NCBI RefSeq assembly: GCF_042677005.1
Contig: NZ_JBHTIF010000001.1
Location: 1,054,001-1,118,000 of the forward strand
Direction: 5' to 3'
From: Lysobacter_I brunescens
GTDB lineage: Bacteria; Pseudomonadota; Gammaproteobacteria; Xanthomonadales; Xanthomonadaceae
Length of the DNA: 64,000 nucleotides
The notes under the pieces were generated by a model. That model was given only the letters and a program-made list of their open reading frames with translations. It was not told where the DNA came from and searched no databases. Made by a program: the position numbers and the translations under genes. Positions 52,154 to 60,752 of the stretch are shown one piece after another. Every line of letters starts with the position of its first letter. Positions within the stretch are counted from its first letter, which is position 1.

Positions 52154-53467
52154 ATGCGTACGCCTACTCTCCTCACCGTCCTCGCCTTCGCCCTGCTCGC
52201 CGGCTGTGCCGCCGAGGTCGAAGCCCCGAAACCCGTGATCGCCGGCGACATCGCGATCGAGGCCTGGCCGCTGCCGGCGATGCCGGGCACGGCGCAGCCG
52301 GATCTGAGCCTTGCGCCCGATGGCCGACTGCTGCTGAGCTGGATCAGCGAGGTACCGGGGCGTCGCCCGGCCTTTCAGTTCGCCGAACACCTGCCCGATC
52401 GCGGCTGGCAGACCGCGCGCACGATCGCGGTCGGCAATTCGATGTTCGTGAACTGGGCCGACACGCCGCACATCACCGCCACGCCCGATCGCGCGCTGTG
52501 GGCGCACTGGCTGCAGAAATCCGCCGATGCGCCGTATGCCTACGACGTGATGCTGGTGCGTTCGCTGGACCACGGCATGAACTGGAGCGCGCCGCGCAAG
52601 GTGCACGACGACGCGACCACGACCGAGCACGGGTTCGTGTCGATGTGGGCGCAGGACGACGGTCTGCTCGGCGTGGCCTGGCTCGACGGGCGCAACACCG
52701 GCGGTGGCGCGGGGCACGAGGCGGGGCAGGGCGACGGGCATGGTGGCCACGGCGACGCGCGCGGCCCGATGACCCTGCGCGCGGCGGTGTTCGACGCGAA
52801 CATGGCCGATCGCGATGCCGCGCAGATCGATGTCGATGTCTGCGACTGCTGCCAGACCGATGTCGCAACGACGCGCGATGGCGCGCTGCTGGTCTATCGC
52901 GACCGCACCAAGGACGAGATCCGCGACATCTACGCCACGCGGTTCGATGGCAAGGCGTGGTCGACGCCGAAGCCGGTGCATGCCGACGGCTGGAAGATGC
53001 CGGCCTGCCCGGTCAACGGTCCCTCGGTCGCGGCGCTGGACCGGCAGGCCGTGGTGGCCTGGTACACCGGCGCCAACGATGAGGTCGCGGTGAAGCTGGC
53101 GGCGTCCAGCGATGCCGGCGCGACGTTCGGCAAGCCGCTGGTGCTCGACAAGGGGCCCGAAGTCTCCGGCCGCGTGGCGGTCGCCATCGACGCGAAGCAG
53201 GTCTGGATCGTCTGGCTGCGCGAGGTGAAGGGTGCGCAGAGCCTGTGGCTGGCGCGCTACGCGCCCGATCTGTCGAAGGAAATACAGCGCACCAAGCTGG
53301 CCGACGTGAACGGCCGGGGCCGCGCCACGGGCATGCCGAAACTGGTGCTGGACGGCGCGGTCGCGCACGTGGTCTGGACCGATGTCGTCGACGGCACGCC
53401 GCAGCTCAAGGGCGTGCGGATCGTCGCGGCGGCCGCAGCGCCGAAGGCACCGGCGAAGGCCGGCTGA
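52154..53467 (+). CDS. Sialidase-like beta-propeller lipoprotein
   Basis: 437 residues. Lipobox LLAGC at about residue 18. Asp-box-like turns of the six-bladed sialidase propeller are visible (SLDHGMNWSAPRK, SSDAGATFGKPL). A Gly/His-rich insertion (about 175-195) and a CDCC cluster (CDCCQTDVA, about 235) are distinctive and may bind metal. Some annotators would call it exo-alpha-sialidase; no catalytic residues of sialidases were identified, so only the fold is suggested. Confidence 0.75.
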   Translation: MRTPTLLTVLAFALLAGCAAEVEAPKPVIAGDIAIEAWPLPAMPGTAQPDLSLAPDGRLLLSWISEVPGRRPAFQFAEHLPDRGWQTARTIAVGNSMFVNWADTPHITATPDRALWAHWLQKSADAPYAYDVMLVRSLDHGMNWSAPRKVHDDATTTEHGFVSMWAQDDGLLGVAWLDGRNTGGGAGHEAGQGDGHGGHGDARGPMTLRAAVFDANMADRDAAQIDVDVCDCCQTDVATTRDGALLVYRDRTKDEIRDIYATRFDGKAWSTPKPVHADGWKMPACPVNGPSVAALDRQAVVAWYTGANDEVAVKLAASSDAGATFGKPLVLDKGPEVSGRVAVAIDAKQVWIVWLREVKGAQSLWLARYAPDLSKEIQRTKLADVNGRGRATGMPKLVLDGAVAHVVWTDVVDGTPQLKGVRIVAAAAAPKAPAKAG

Positions 53468-53485
53468 TCGTTTGCGGCTGCGCGC

Positions 53486-54862
53486 TCAGCGCAGCAGCGG
53501 CAGCAGCGCTGCGCGTGGCAGCTTGCCGGTCTCGTTGCGCGGCAGCGCGTCGACCAGGCGCAGGCGGCGCGGCAGGAACAGCGGGTCGATGCTCTGGCGC
53601 AGCGCGTCGAGGATGGCGGTTTCGTCCATGCCCGGCGCCACGGCCAGCGCGGCGATGCGGCGCACGCCGGTGACCTCGCACGGATCGAGCTGCAGCATCA
53701 CGCCGTCGAGCACGCCGGGCACGGCGAGCAGGCGGCGGGTGAGGTCGCCGAGCGAGGCGCGCTTGCCGGCGATTTCGAGCAGGTCGGCCTGGCGGCCGCA
53801 GAGCAGGAAGCGGCCTTCGGGACGCAGTTCGACCAGATCGGCCAGCATCACCGGCGCGGGCAGGTGCGCGGCCTGCACCAGGGTGCCGTCGGGCTGCGGC
53901 TGCAGGCGGACGTCGGGCAGCAGCTGCCACAGGTCGTCGCGCGCAGTGCGGCGGGTGGCGATCACGCAGGTCTCGGTGGAACCGAACAGTTCGCGCACCT
54001 CGCAGCCGAAGCGCTGCTCGGCGGCGGCGGCCAGCGCCTGCGGCAACGGCGCGGTGGCCGTCACGATCCCCGACGGACGCGGCAGGTCGATGCCCGACTC
54101 CACCAGCGCGCGCAGGTGCACCGGCGTGGTCACCAGCAGGGCCTCGCCGTGGGCCTCGCGCAGCGCGCGGGCCACGTCGTCCGGGAAGAACGGGCGTCCG
54201 CCATGCACGGCGGCGTTCGCCAGCAGCGGCAGCAGCACCGACAGCTCCATGCCGTACATGTGCTGCGGCGGCACCGTGGCGATGATCGGCAGCGTGGCCT
54301 CGGTCGCGCCGCCATCGGGCCAGAAATGCCGCAGCACCGCCGCGTTCTGCGCGGTGCTGCGGCGCAGGCTGCCCCAGGTCTTGGGGTTCGCGCCGGGCGT
54401 GCCGGTGCTGCCGGAGGTGAAGCCGATCATCGCCAGCGCGCCGGCATCGACCTCGGGACGCGGGCCGTCGAGCTTGGGCAGGCGTTCGGGCAGGGCATGC
54501 AGGCGCGGCGGCGCCGGGCTCAGGCGCACGTCGGAAATGCAGTAGCTGTCGGGATACTGGCGGCGCACGTCGTCGATCGCGGCGGGCGTGCGCGACGGCG
54601 GCAGCAGGTTGATCTGGCCGCGCAGCGCGACCGCGCAGAAGGCGACCAGGAAGCGGTAGCGGTCCTCGCAGAGGTTCACCGCGCAGGCGGCCTCGGGCAG
54701 GCCGGCGGCGACGCCGCGCACCTCGGCGAGGAAGGTGTCCAGCGGGATGCGGCCATGACCGTCGAAGGCGAAGCAGCGCCCGCCCGATCCCTCGGCGATC
54801 GCCATGCGCCGCGAGGCCGCCTGTGCCGCCCCGGCCCCCATCGATTCCAGCGCTGCCGACAT
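53486..54862 (-). CDS. AMP-dependent acyl/aryl ligase, likely of aryl-polyene/xanthomonadin synthesis
   Basis: 458 residues of the ANL superfamily. The P-loop GFTSGSTGTPGANPKTW, a middle ELFGSTETCVIATRR (A5-type) and NETGKLPRAAL (A10 lysine) are seen. The short length resembles ligases that load hydroxybenzoate onto a carrier protein in xanthomonadin synthesis (XanA2-type) rather than long acyl-CoA synthetases. It is divergent from a PPTase, another enzyme type of that pathway. Substrate is inferred. Confidence 0.78.
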   Translation of the reverse strand: MSAALESMGAGAAQAASRRMAIAEGSGGRCFAFDGHGRIPLDTFLAEVRGVAAGLPEAACAVNLCEDRYRFLVAFCAVALRGQINLLPPSRTPAAIDDVRRQYPDSYCISDVRLSPAPPRLHALPERLPKLDGPRPEVDAGALAMIGFTSGSTGTPGANPKTWGSLRRSTAQNAAVLRHFWPDGGATEATLPIIATVPPQHMYGMELSVLLPLLANAAVHGGRPFFPDDVARALREAHGEALLVTTPVHLRALVESGIDLPRPSGIVTATAPLPQALAAAAEQRFGCEVRELFGSTETCVIATRRTARDDLWQLLPDVRLQPQPDGTLVQAAHLPAPVMLADLVELRPEGRFLLCGRQADLLEIAGKRASLGDLTRRLLAVPGVLDGVMLQLDPCEVTGVRRIAALAVAPGMDETAILDALRQSIDPLFLPRRLRLVDALPRNETGKLPRAALLPLLR

Positions 54863-54957
54863 CCGCCCGTTCTCCGCGTGTTTCTCCGGGCATTGTGGCT
54901 GCCCGCCCCGGCGTAGCTTACGCTGGCGCCCCCTGCCCGCCCAAATTCCGACGCACC

Positions 54958-55548
54958 GTGGAGTCCCTCGTTTCCGGCCCCGTGCATTGCGCCTGGTGGC
55001 CCTACCGTCCCGGTGACCGGGCCGAAGACCGGGTGCGCGACTGGCTCGGCGCGGCCTGGGGCGTGACGCCGGCGGCGCTGCGGATCGCGCGCGACGCCCA
55101 CGGCCGGCCGCACATCGACGCCGGGCCGCACCATGCCGACGTCAACTGGAGCCACAGCGGCGAGCGGTTGATCGCCGCCTGCGCCGACGGTGCCCGGGTC
55201 GGCATCGACATCGAGCTGCTGCGCCCGCGCCCCAAGGCGCTGGCCCTGGCCCAGCGCTTCTTTCATCCGGCCGAGACCGAGGCGCTGGAGGGCCTGGCGA
55301 CCGATCCGGACGCGCTGCAGCGCGACTTCACCCGGTTGTGGTGCGCGAAGGAAGCGCTGCTCAAGGCCCACGGGCGCGGGCTGTCGTTCGGACTGCACCG
55401 GCTGCGTTTCTCGCTGGACGACCGCGACGGCCCGCCGCGCCTGCTCGACTGCGACCCCGAACTGGGCCGGCCCGACGACTGGCGCCTGCACGCCTGGACG
55501 CCGTCGCCCGGCTATCTGGCGACGCTGGCGTGGCGCGACGCCGGCTGA
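54958..55548 (+). CDS. 4'-phosphopantetheinyl transferase (Sfp/HetI type)
   Basis: 196 residues from GTG 54958, chosen because the reading matches the Sfp-type start; there is no ATG near. Motifs GVGIDIE-like (VGIDIELLRPRPK) and WCAKEALLKAHGRG, with NWSHSG earlier, are the three PPTase boxes. It transfers phosphopantetheine to acyl or peptidyl carrier proteins. It is divergent from the ligase and near the pigment genes in other xanthomonads, so the aryl-polyene ACP is the likely target. Confidence 0.85.
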   Translation: MESLVSGPVHCAWWPYRPGDRAEDRVRDWLGAAWGVTPAALRIARDAHGRPHIDAGPHHADVNWSHSGERLIAACADGARVGIDIELLRPRPKALALAQRFFHPAETEALEGLATDPDALQRDFTRLWCAKEALLKAHGRGLSFGLHRLRFSLDDRDGPPRLLDCDPELGRPDDWRLHAWTPSPGYLATLAWRDAG

Positions 55549-55590
55549 GTCCTGCCAGACCTTGGCCCGAACCTCGGCGATAATGCCGCC

Positions 55591-56247
55591 ATGAGCATGT
55601 CTTCCCTTCCCGCCGACGCGCGCGCGGACCTCGACGCCGGCCTCGCCGCGCTCGGCCTCGATGCCGCCCTGGCCGAGCCGCTGGCCCGCTATCTCGCGCT
55701 GATGCTGCGCTGGAACGCCACCTACAACCTCACCGCCATCCGCGACCCGCGCGAGATGGTGACCAAGCACCTGCTCGACTCGCTGGCGATGGCGCCGGCC
55801 GTGCGCGACGTGGCCACCCTGGCCGACCTCGGCACCGGCCCCGGCCTGCCGGGCATCCCGCTGGCCATCGCCACCCCGGGCCTGCGCGTGACCCTGGTCG
55901 AATCGGCCGGCAAGAAGGCGCGCTTCATGCGCGAGGCCCTGCGCACCCTGGGCCTGGGCAATGCCGAGGTCGCGGAGTCGCGGATCGAAGCCCTCGACCG
56001 CCCCGGTGCCTACCAGGCGATCACCGCCCGCGCCCTGGCCACCCTGCCGCAGATCCTGGCCCTGGGCGGGCACCTGCTGGCCCCTGACGGGGTGCTGCTG
56101 GCGATGAAGGGCGCGCGCCCGGACGAGGAGATCGCCGCCCTGCCGCCGGGCTGGACGGTGCGCGGGATCCAGCCGCTGGCCGTGCCCGGGCTGGACGCCG
56201 AGCGCCACCTGGTCACGATCGGCCGCGACCCTTCGGTCGCAAGCTGA
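55591..56247 (+). CDS. rsmG: 16S rRNA (guanine(527)-N7)-methyltransferase
   Basis: 218 residues. Characteristic MLRWNATYNLTAIRDP, HLLDSLAM and LADLGTGPGLPGIPLAI SAM site; LVESAGKKARFMREAL follows. It methylates G527 of 16S rRNA. ATG 55591 starts 42 nt after the PPTase stop. parA follows 116 nt later. Confidence 0.95.
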   Translation: MSMSSLPADARADLDAGLAALGLDAALAEPLARYLALMLRWNATYNLTAIRDPREMVTKHLLDSLAMAPAVRDVATLADLGTGPGLPGIPLAIATPGLRVTLVESAGKKARFMREALRTLGLGNAEVAESRIEALDRPGAYQAITARALATLPQILALGGHLLAPDGVLLAMKGARPDEEIAALPPGWTVRGIQPLAVPGLDAERHLVTIGRDPSVAS

Positions 56248-56363
56248 CCCCGGGACGCCCCGGCAGCAGGCATAATCTGCGGTTCGGCCGCTTTCGCTCC
56301 ATACCGGAAGGCATGGGGTGGTACGGTGCATTCCGCCTCCACGAGTACCCACCGGACCCATCC

Positions 56364-57203
56364 ATGGCCCGCATCATCGCCATCGCCAACCAGAAAGGCG
56401 GGGTCGGCAAGACCACGACCTCGGTCAACCTCGCCGCCGCGCTGGCGCTGGCTCCCAAGCGCGTGCTGCTGGTCGATCTCGACGCGCAGGGCAACGCGAC
56501 CATGGGCAGCGGCGTCGACAAGCGCGAGCTCGCCGGCTCCACCTGCGACGTGATCCTGGAGGAGATGCATGCGGTCGATGTCGTGGTGCGCACGCCGGAA
56601 GGCTTCGACCTGCTGCCCGGCAACACCGACCTGACCGCCGCCGAGATCGAGCTGATGGACGAGCCCGGCCGCGAGCAGCGCCTCAAGCGCGCGCTCGACA
56701 GCCTGCGCGACCGCTACGACTTCATCATCATCGACTGCCCGCCGGCGCTGTCGCTGCTCACCCTCAACGCGCTGACCGCCGCCGACTCGGTGCTGGTGCC
56801 GATGCAGTGCGAGTACTACGCGCTGGAAGGCCTGAGCGCGCTGATCGAGACCATCGAGGCGCTGAAGGCCAAGCTCAACCCCGCGCTGGAGATCGAGGGC
56901 GTGCTGCGCACTATGTTCGACGCGCGCAACAACCTCGCCAACGCGGTGTCCGCCGACCTGGAGAAGCACTTCGGCGACAAGGTGTTCACCACCGTGGTGC
57001 CGCGCAACGTGCGCCTGGCCGAAGCGCCCAGCTACGGGCAGAGCATCGTCGGCTACGACCGCGCCTCGCGCGGCGCCATCGCCTACCTCGGCCTGGCGGT
57101 GGAAGTGATCCGCCGCCAGCGCGAGCGCCAGCTGGAGCGTCAACAGGCCGGGACGGCCGCCCACGACAAGTCGTCCGCATCCTCGGAGGAGACGTCCGCA
57201 TGA
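56364..57203 (+). CDS. parA: Chromosome partitioning ATPase ParA
   Basis: 279 residues. Deviant Walker A KGGVGKTTTSVNLA (10-23), LLVDLDAQGNAT and IIDCPPALSLLTLNAL. It forms the ATP-dependent DNA-bound gradient that moves ParB-parS complexes. Coupled to parB by ATGA overlap. No parS-like site (TGTTTCACGTGAAACA) was seen near the pair. Confidence 0.95.
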   Translation: MARIIAIANQKGGVGKTTTSVNLAAALALAPKRVLLVDLDAQGNATMGSGVDKRELAGSTCDVILEEMHAVDVVVRTPEGFDLLPGNTDLTAAEIELMDEPGREQRLKRALDSLRDRYDFIIIDCPPALSLLTLNALTAADSVLVPMQCEYYALEGLSALIETIEALKAKLNPALEIEGVLRTMFDARNNLANAVSADLEKHFGDKVFTTVVPRNVRLAEAPSYGQSIVGYDRASRGAIAYLGLAVEVIRRQRERQLERQQAGTAAHDKSSASSEETSA

Positions 57204-58111
57204 CGGCAGTGAAAAAGCGTGGCCTCGGCCGCGGTCTCGAAGCCCTGCTCGGCCCCAAGGCCGCCGCGGAGGCGCCCGCGCTGGAAGCCACGCCCACCGA
57301 CACCCTGCGCATGCTGCCGATCGATGCGCTGACCCCCGGCAAGTACCAGCCGCGCCGCGCGATGGACCCGGGCAAGCTCACCGAGCTGGCCGAGTCGATC
57401 AAGGCACAGGGCGTGATCCAGCCGGTCGTGGTGCGCGAGATCGACCGCGACAAGGGCGGCAAGGTCTACGAGATCATCGCCGGCGAACGTCGCTGGCGCG
57501 CCTCGCAGCAGGCCGGCCTGAGCGAAGTGCCGGTGGTGATCCGCGAGGTCGACGACCGCACCGTGGTCGCGATGGCGCTGATCGAGAACATCCAGCGCGA
57601 GGACCTCAACCCGCTGGAAGAGGCGCAGGCGCTGCAGCGCCTGATCGACGAATTCGACCTCACCCACGCCCAGGCCGCCGAGGCCGTGGGCCGTTCGCGC
57701 GCAGCGGTGTCCAACCTGCTGCGCCTGCTCGAACTGCCGCCGGACATCCGCACCCTGGTCGAGACCCGCGCGCTGGAAATGGGCCACGCCCGCGCCCTGC
57801 TGTCTCTGACCCCGCAGGCCGCGATCGCCCTGGCCCGCCAGGCCGCCGAGCACGGCTGGTCGGTGCGCGAGGTCGAGCACCGCGTGCAGCAGCTCAGCGC
57901 CGGCCAGATCCCGACCGGCAACAAGGCCGCCAAGCCCGTGAAGGCCAAGCCGCAGGCCGACATCGTCGCCCTCGAGCGCGACCTGTCCGAATCGCTCGGC
58001 ACCGTCGTCAACGTCCTCCACGGTCGCGGCGGCAAGGGCCGCCTGGTCATCCACTACACCGACCTGGAGACGCTGGACGGGGTGCTGGAGCGGTTGAAGG
58101 CGCGCATTTGA
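57200..58111 (+). CDS. parB: Chromosome partitioning protein ParB
   Basis: 303 residues. N-terminal KKRGLGRGLEALLG binds ParA. The CTP-binding boxes are GVIQPVVVR and IIAGERRWRASQQAG; HTH region LTHAQAAEAVGRSRAAVSNLLRLL; C-terminal dimer domain to KARI. Start overlaps the parA stop (57200-57203). Confidence 0.95.
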   Translation: MTAVKKRGLGRGLEALLGPKAAAEAPALEATPTDTLRMLPIDALTPGKYQPRRAMDPGKLTELAESIKAQGVIQPVVVREIDRDKGGKVYEIIAGERRWRASQQAGLSEVPVVIREVDDRTVVAMALIENIQREDLNPLEEAQALQRLIDEFDLTHAQAAEAVGRSRAAVSNLLRLLELPPDIRTLVETRALEMGHARALLSLTPQAAIALARQAAEHGWSVREVEHRVQQLSAGQIPTGNKAAKPVKAKPQADIVALERDLSESLGTVVNVLHGRGGKGRLVIHYTDLETLDGVLERLKARI

Positions 58112-58154
58112 GCGCGTCTTCCGGCAGTTGGCGCACATTACGCGGATTCCATCG

Positions 58155-58877
58155 ATGACCCCCCCCCATCTCTCCGTCGTCGTCCCGGTGTTCAACGAGC
58201 GCGACAACGTCACGCCGCTGGTCAACGAGATCGTCGCCGCGCTGCGCGGTCTGGTCGACTTCGAGATCGTCTACGTCGACGACCATTCGCGCGACGACAC
58301 GCTCGCCGTGCTGCAGGGCCTGAAGGCCACGGTGCCGGAGCTGCGCGTGCTGCACCACGTCAGCCAGAGTGGGCAGAGCACCGCGGTGCGCACCGGCGTG
58401 AAGGCCGCGCGCGGCGCGTGGATCGCCACGCTCGACGGCGACGGCCAGAACGATCCGGCGGACATCCCGAAGCTGCTCGCCAAGCGCGCGGAATCGCCCG
58501 CCGACGTGAAGCTGTTCGCCGGCTGGCGCGTCAACCGCCAGGACACCGGCAGCAAGCGCTGGGCCTCGAAGTTCGCGAATGCGATCCGCAGCCGCATGCT
58601 GCGCGATGCGACACCGGACACCGGCTGCGGCATCAAGCTGTTCGAGCGCGAGGCCTTCCTCGACCTGCCGTACTTCGACCACATGCATCGCTACCTGCCC
58701 GCGCTGATGCAGCGCGCGGGCTGGAAGACGGTCAGCGTGCCGGTGAACCACCGCCATCGCGCCAGCGGCGTGTCCAAGTACAACAACCTCAACCGCGCCT
58801 TGGTCGGCCTGCGCGACCTGCGCGGCGTGGCCTGGCTGATCGTGCGCAGCAAGCGCACGGCGGTGCGGGAGCTCTGA
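58155..58877 (+). CDS. Family 2 glycosyltransferase (dolichol-phosphate-mannose-synthase type)
   Basis: 240 residues. HLSVVVPVFNERDNV, IVYVDDHSRDDT and TLDGDGQNDP give the GT2 nucleotide and metal sites. No C-terminal membrane helices of its own. It is followed 2 nt later by a LAB_N membrane protein, a pair repeated in related genomes, suggesting transfer of a sugar to undecaprenyl phosphate with membrane partner help. Confidence 0.87.
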   Translation: MTPPHLSVVVPVFNERDNVTPLVNEIVAALRGLVDFEIVYVDDHSRDDTLAVLQGLKATVPELRVLHHVSQSGQSTAVRTGVKAARGAWIATLDGDGQNDPADIPKLLAKRAESPADVKLFAGWRVNRQDTGSKRWASKFANAIRSRMLRDATPDTGCGIKLFEREAFLDLPYFDHMHRYLPALMQRAGWKTVSVPVNHRHRASGVSKYNNLNRALVGLRDLRGVAWLIVRSKRTAVREL

Positions 58878-58879
58878 GC

Positions 58880-59215
58880 ATGGACCTGATGAACACGCCG
58901 ATCGCGTGGCTGGAGTGGACCGGCATCCACATGAGCCCGTGGAAGCTGATCGGCCTGACCGGCGCGCTGATGTTCGGCTGCCGCTGGGTGGTGCAGTTCA
59001 TCGCCAGCAAGCGTGCCGGCAAGCCGGTCATCCCGCGCCTGTTCTGGTACATGAGCATCGTCGGCAGCCTGATGACGCTCAGCTACTTCATCTTCTCCTC
59101 GAAGCAGGACGCGGTCGGCATCCTGCAGAACCTCTTTCCCGCGTTCACCGCCTGCTACAGCCTGTATCTGGACATCAGGCATCGCGGCTGGGATCGCGAC
59201 CGCAACACGCACTGA
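58880..59215 (+). CDS. Lipid-A-biosynthesis N-terminal domain (LAB_N) membrane protein
   Basis: 111 residues with three hydrophobic segments (about 22-40, 52-72, 80-98). LIGLTGALMFGCRWVVQFIASKRAGKPVIPRLFWYMSIVGS is the LAB_N signature (partly quoted here: FGCRWVVQFIASKRAGKP). Functions as membrane partner of the upstream GT2. Convergent with the APC permease, 15 nt between stops. Confidence 0.85.
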   Translation: MDLMNTPIAWLEWTGIHMSPWKLIGLTGALMFGCRWVVQFIASKRAGKPVIPRLFWYMSIVGSLMTLSYFIFSSKQDAVGILQNLFPAFTACYSLYLDIRHRGWDRDRNTH

Positions 59216-59230
59216 ATCCCTGCGCTGCGG

Positions 59231-60556
59231 TCAGGCCGCTTTTTTCGCCGCGCCGCGCAGTCCCGCGTACACCAGCACCAGCGCACCCAGCGCAATGCCA
59301 ATGGCGGCCCATTCGTCGGGCTTGAGCGTGGTGACGATGGCGAGCATCGCCAGCAGCGAGATCGCCGGGATCAGCGGACCGCCGGGCAATGCGAAGGGCG
59401 TGGCCTCGGCATCGCGCAGGCCGATGTGCTGCGCGCGCCACGCGGCGACGCTGACGAAGGCGTACATCAGGCAGATGGCGCCGCCGGAGATCAGCGCGAG
59501 CTTGTCGAAGCTGCCGCCCAGCGCGAGTAGCCAGGCGGGAATCGCATGCGCGGCCAGCGCGAACAGCGGCACGCGGTGCGTTTCGGTGACGCGGCCGAAG
59601 GCGCGCGGCAGGTAGCCGTCGCGACCGAGCGCGAATACCAGGCGCGAGGTGCCCATCAGGTTGCCCATCAGGAAGCCGGTCATCGACACGCAGGCGGTGG
59701 CGAGCAGCAGCACACGGCCGGGTTCCCACAGTTTCGCGGCGGTGTCGGCGATCGGCACCGGGCTGTTCGCCAGTGCCGGGCCGAGCAGACCCTGGCCGAC
59801 GATCTGCAGGCCCAGGTACAGCAGCACTACCAGCAGGATCGCGGCCAGCGTCGCGCGCGGCACGTTGCGCGAGGGGTCGCGCAGCTCGCCCGACGGCACC
59901 AGCGCGGTCTCCATGCCCGAGTAGGCGAACATCACCAGCACCATCGAGGCGCCGAGCGCGGAGACCGAGGGCACGTCGCCGAAGGAAAAGCTCACCTGCG
60001 ACCAGTCGACGAACCAGATGCCCACCGCCGCGAGCAGGAACAGCGGCGCGAGCTTCAGCGTGGCCAGCACCGCGATCGCGCGCGCGCCGAGCTTCACGCC
60101 GAAGGCATTGAGCGCGAACAGCAGCGCGTACACGCCGGTGAGCAGCAGTGCGCGCTCGGTCTTGCCGGCGAGGGCGGGCACGAGCGTCGCCACCTGCTCG
60201 GACAGCGCGGCGGCGACGCCGGCGCTGGAGGCGATGTTGCTGATCCACATCAGCGCGCCGGCGATGAAGCCGGCGAACGAACCGAACACGGCGGTGAGGT
60301 AGGTGTAAGGCCCGCCGGTGGCGCGCACGCGGCTGCCGATGGCGGAGAAGCACAGCGCGACCGGGATGATCGCCAGCGCGCCGGCGAGGATCGCCAGCGG
60401 CGCGGCCATGCCCATCTGTCCGCCCAGCGCCGAGGGCATACGGAAGATGCCGCCGCCGATGATCACGTTGATGACCGCGGCGGTCAGCGCGAAGGTGCCG
60501 ACGGCACGGATCAGCGCGGCGTCGCCTTCCAGCGGCCGGGAGGACGGGTTCGACAT
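59231..60556 (-). CDS. APC-superfamily amino-acid permease
   Basis: 441 residues, 12 membrane segments. The first segment contains INVIIGGGIFRMPSALGG (GxGIF-like TM1 break) and later FAYSGMETALVPSGELRDPSRNVPRA, both standard for APC permeases. Substrate unknown; an amino acid or polyamine/proton symport is likely. Monocistronic by layout. Confidence 0.87.
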   Translation of the reverse strand: MSNPSSRPLEGDAALIRAVGTFALTAAVINVIIGGGIFRMPSALGGQMGMAAPLAILAGALAIIPVALCFSAIGSRVRATGGPYTYLTAVFGSFAGFIAGALMWISNIASSAGVAAALSEQVATLVPALAGKTERALLLTGVYALLFALNAFGVKLGARAIAVLATLKLAPLFLLAAVGIWFVDWSQVSFSFGDVPSVSALGASMVLVMFAYSGMETALVPSGELRDPSRNVPRATLAAILLVVLLYLGLQIVGQGLLGPALANSPVPIADTAAKLWEPGRVLLLATACVSMTGFLMGNLMGTSRLVFALGRDGYLPRAFGRVTETHRVPLFALAAHAIPAWLLALGGSFDKLALISGGAICLMYAFVSVAAWRAQHIGLRDAEATPFALPGGPLIPAISLLAMLAIVTTLKPDEWAAIGIALGALVLVYAGLRGAAKKAA

Positions 60557-60752
60557 GGGTGGGTCCCGATGGATGCGAAAGGCCGCAGACTCGCATGCAT
60601 GCCGGCGTTTGACGAGCAGTCGGGCGACCGCTTTCGGCGATACCGATCATGCCGGTTCGGGCGACTCGTGGAGAACCATGACGGATGCCCGGTTCGCCGG
60701 GGGCGCAGCGACGCGATGGGGTAGGATCGGCGGATCACTCCGGAGGCCCCGC

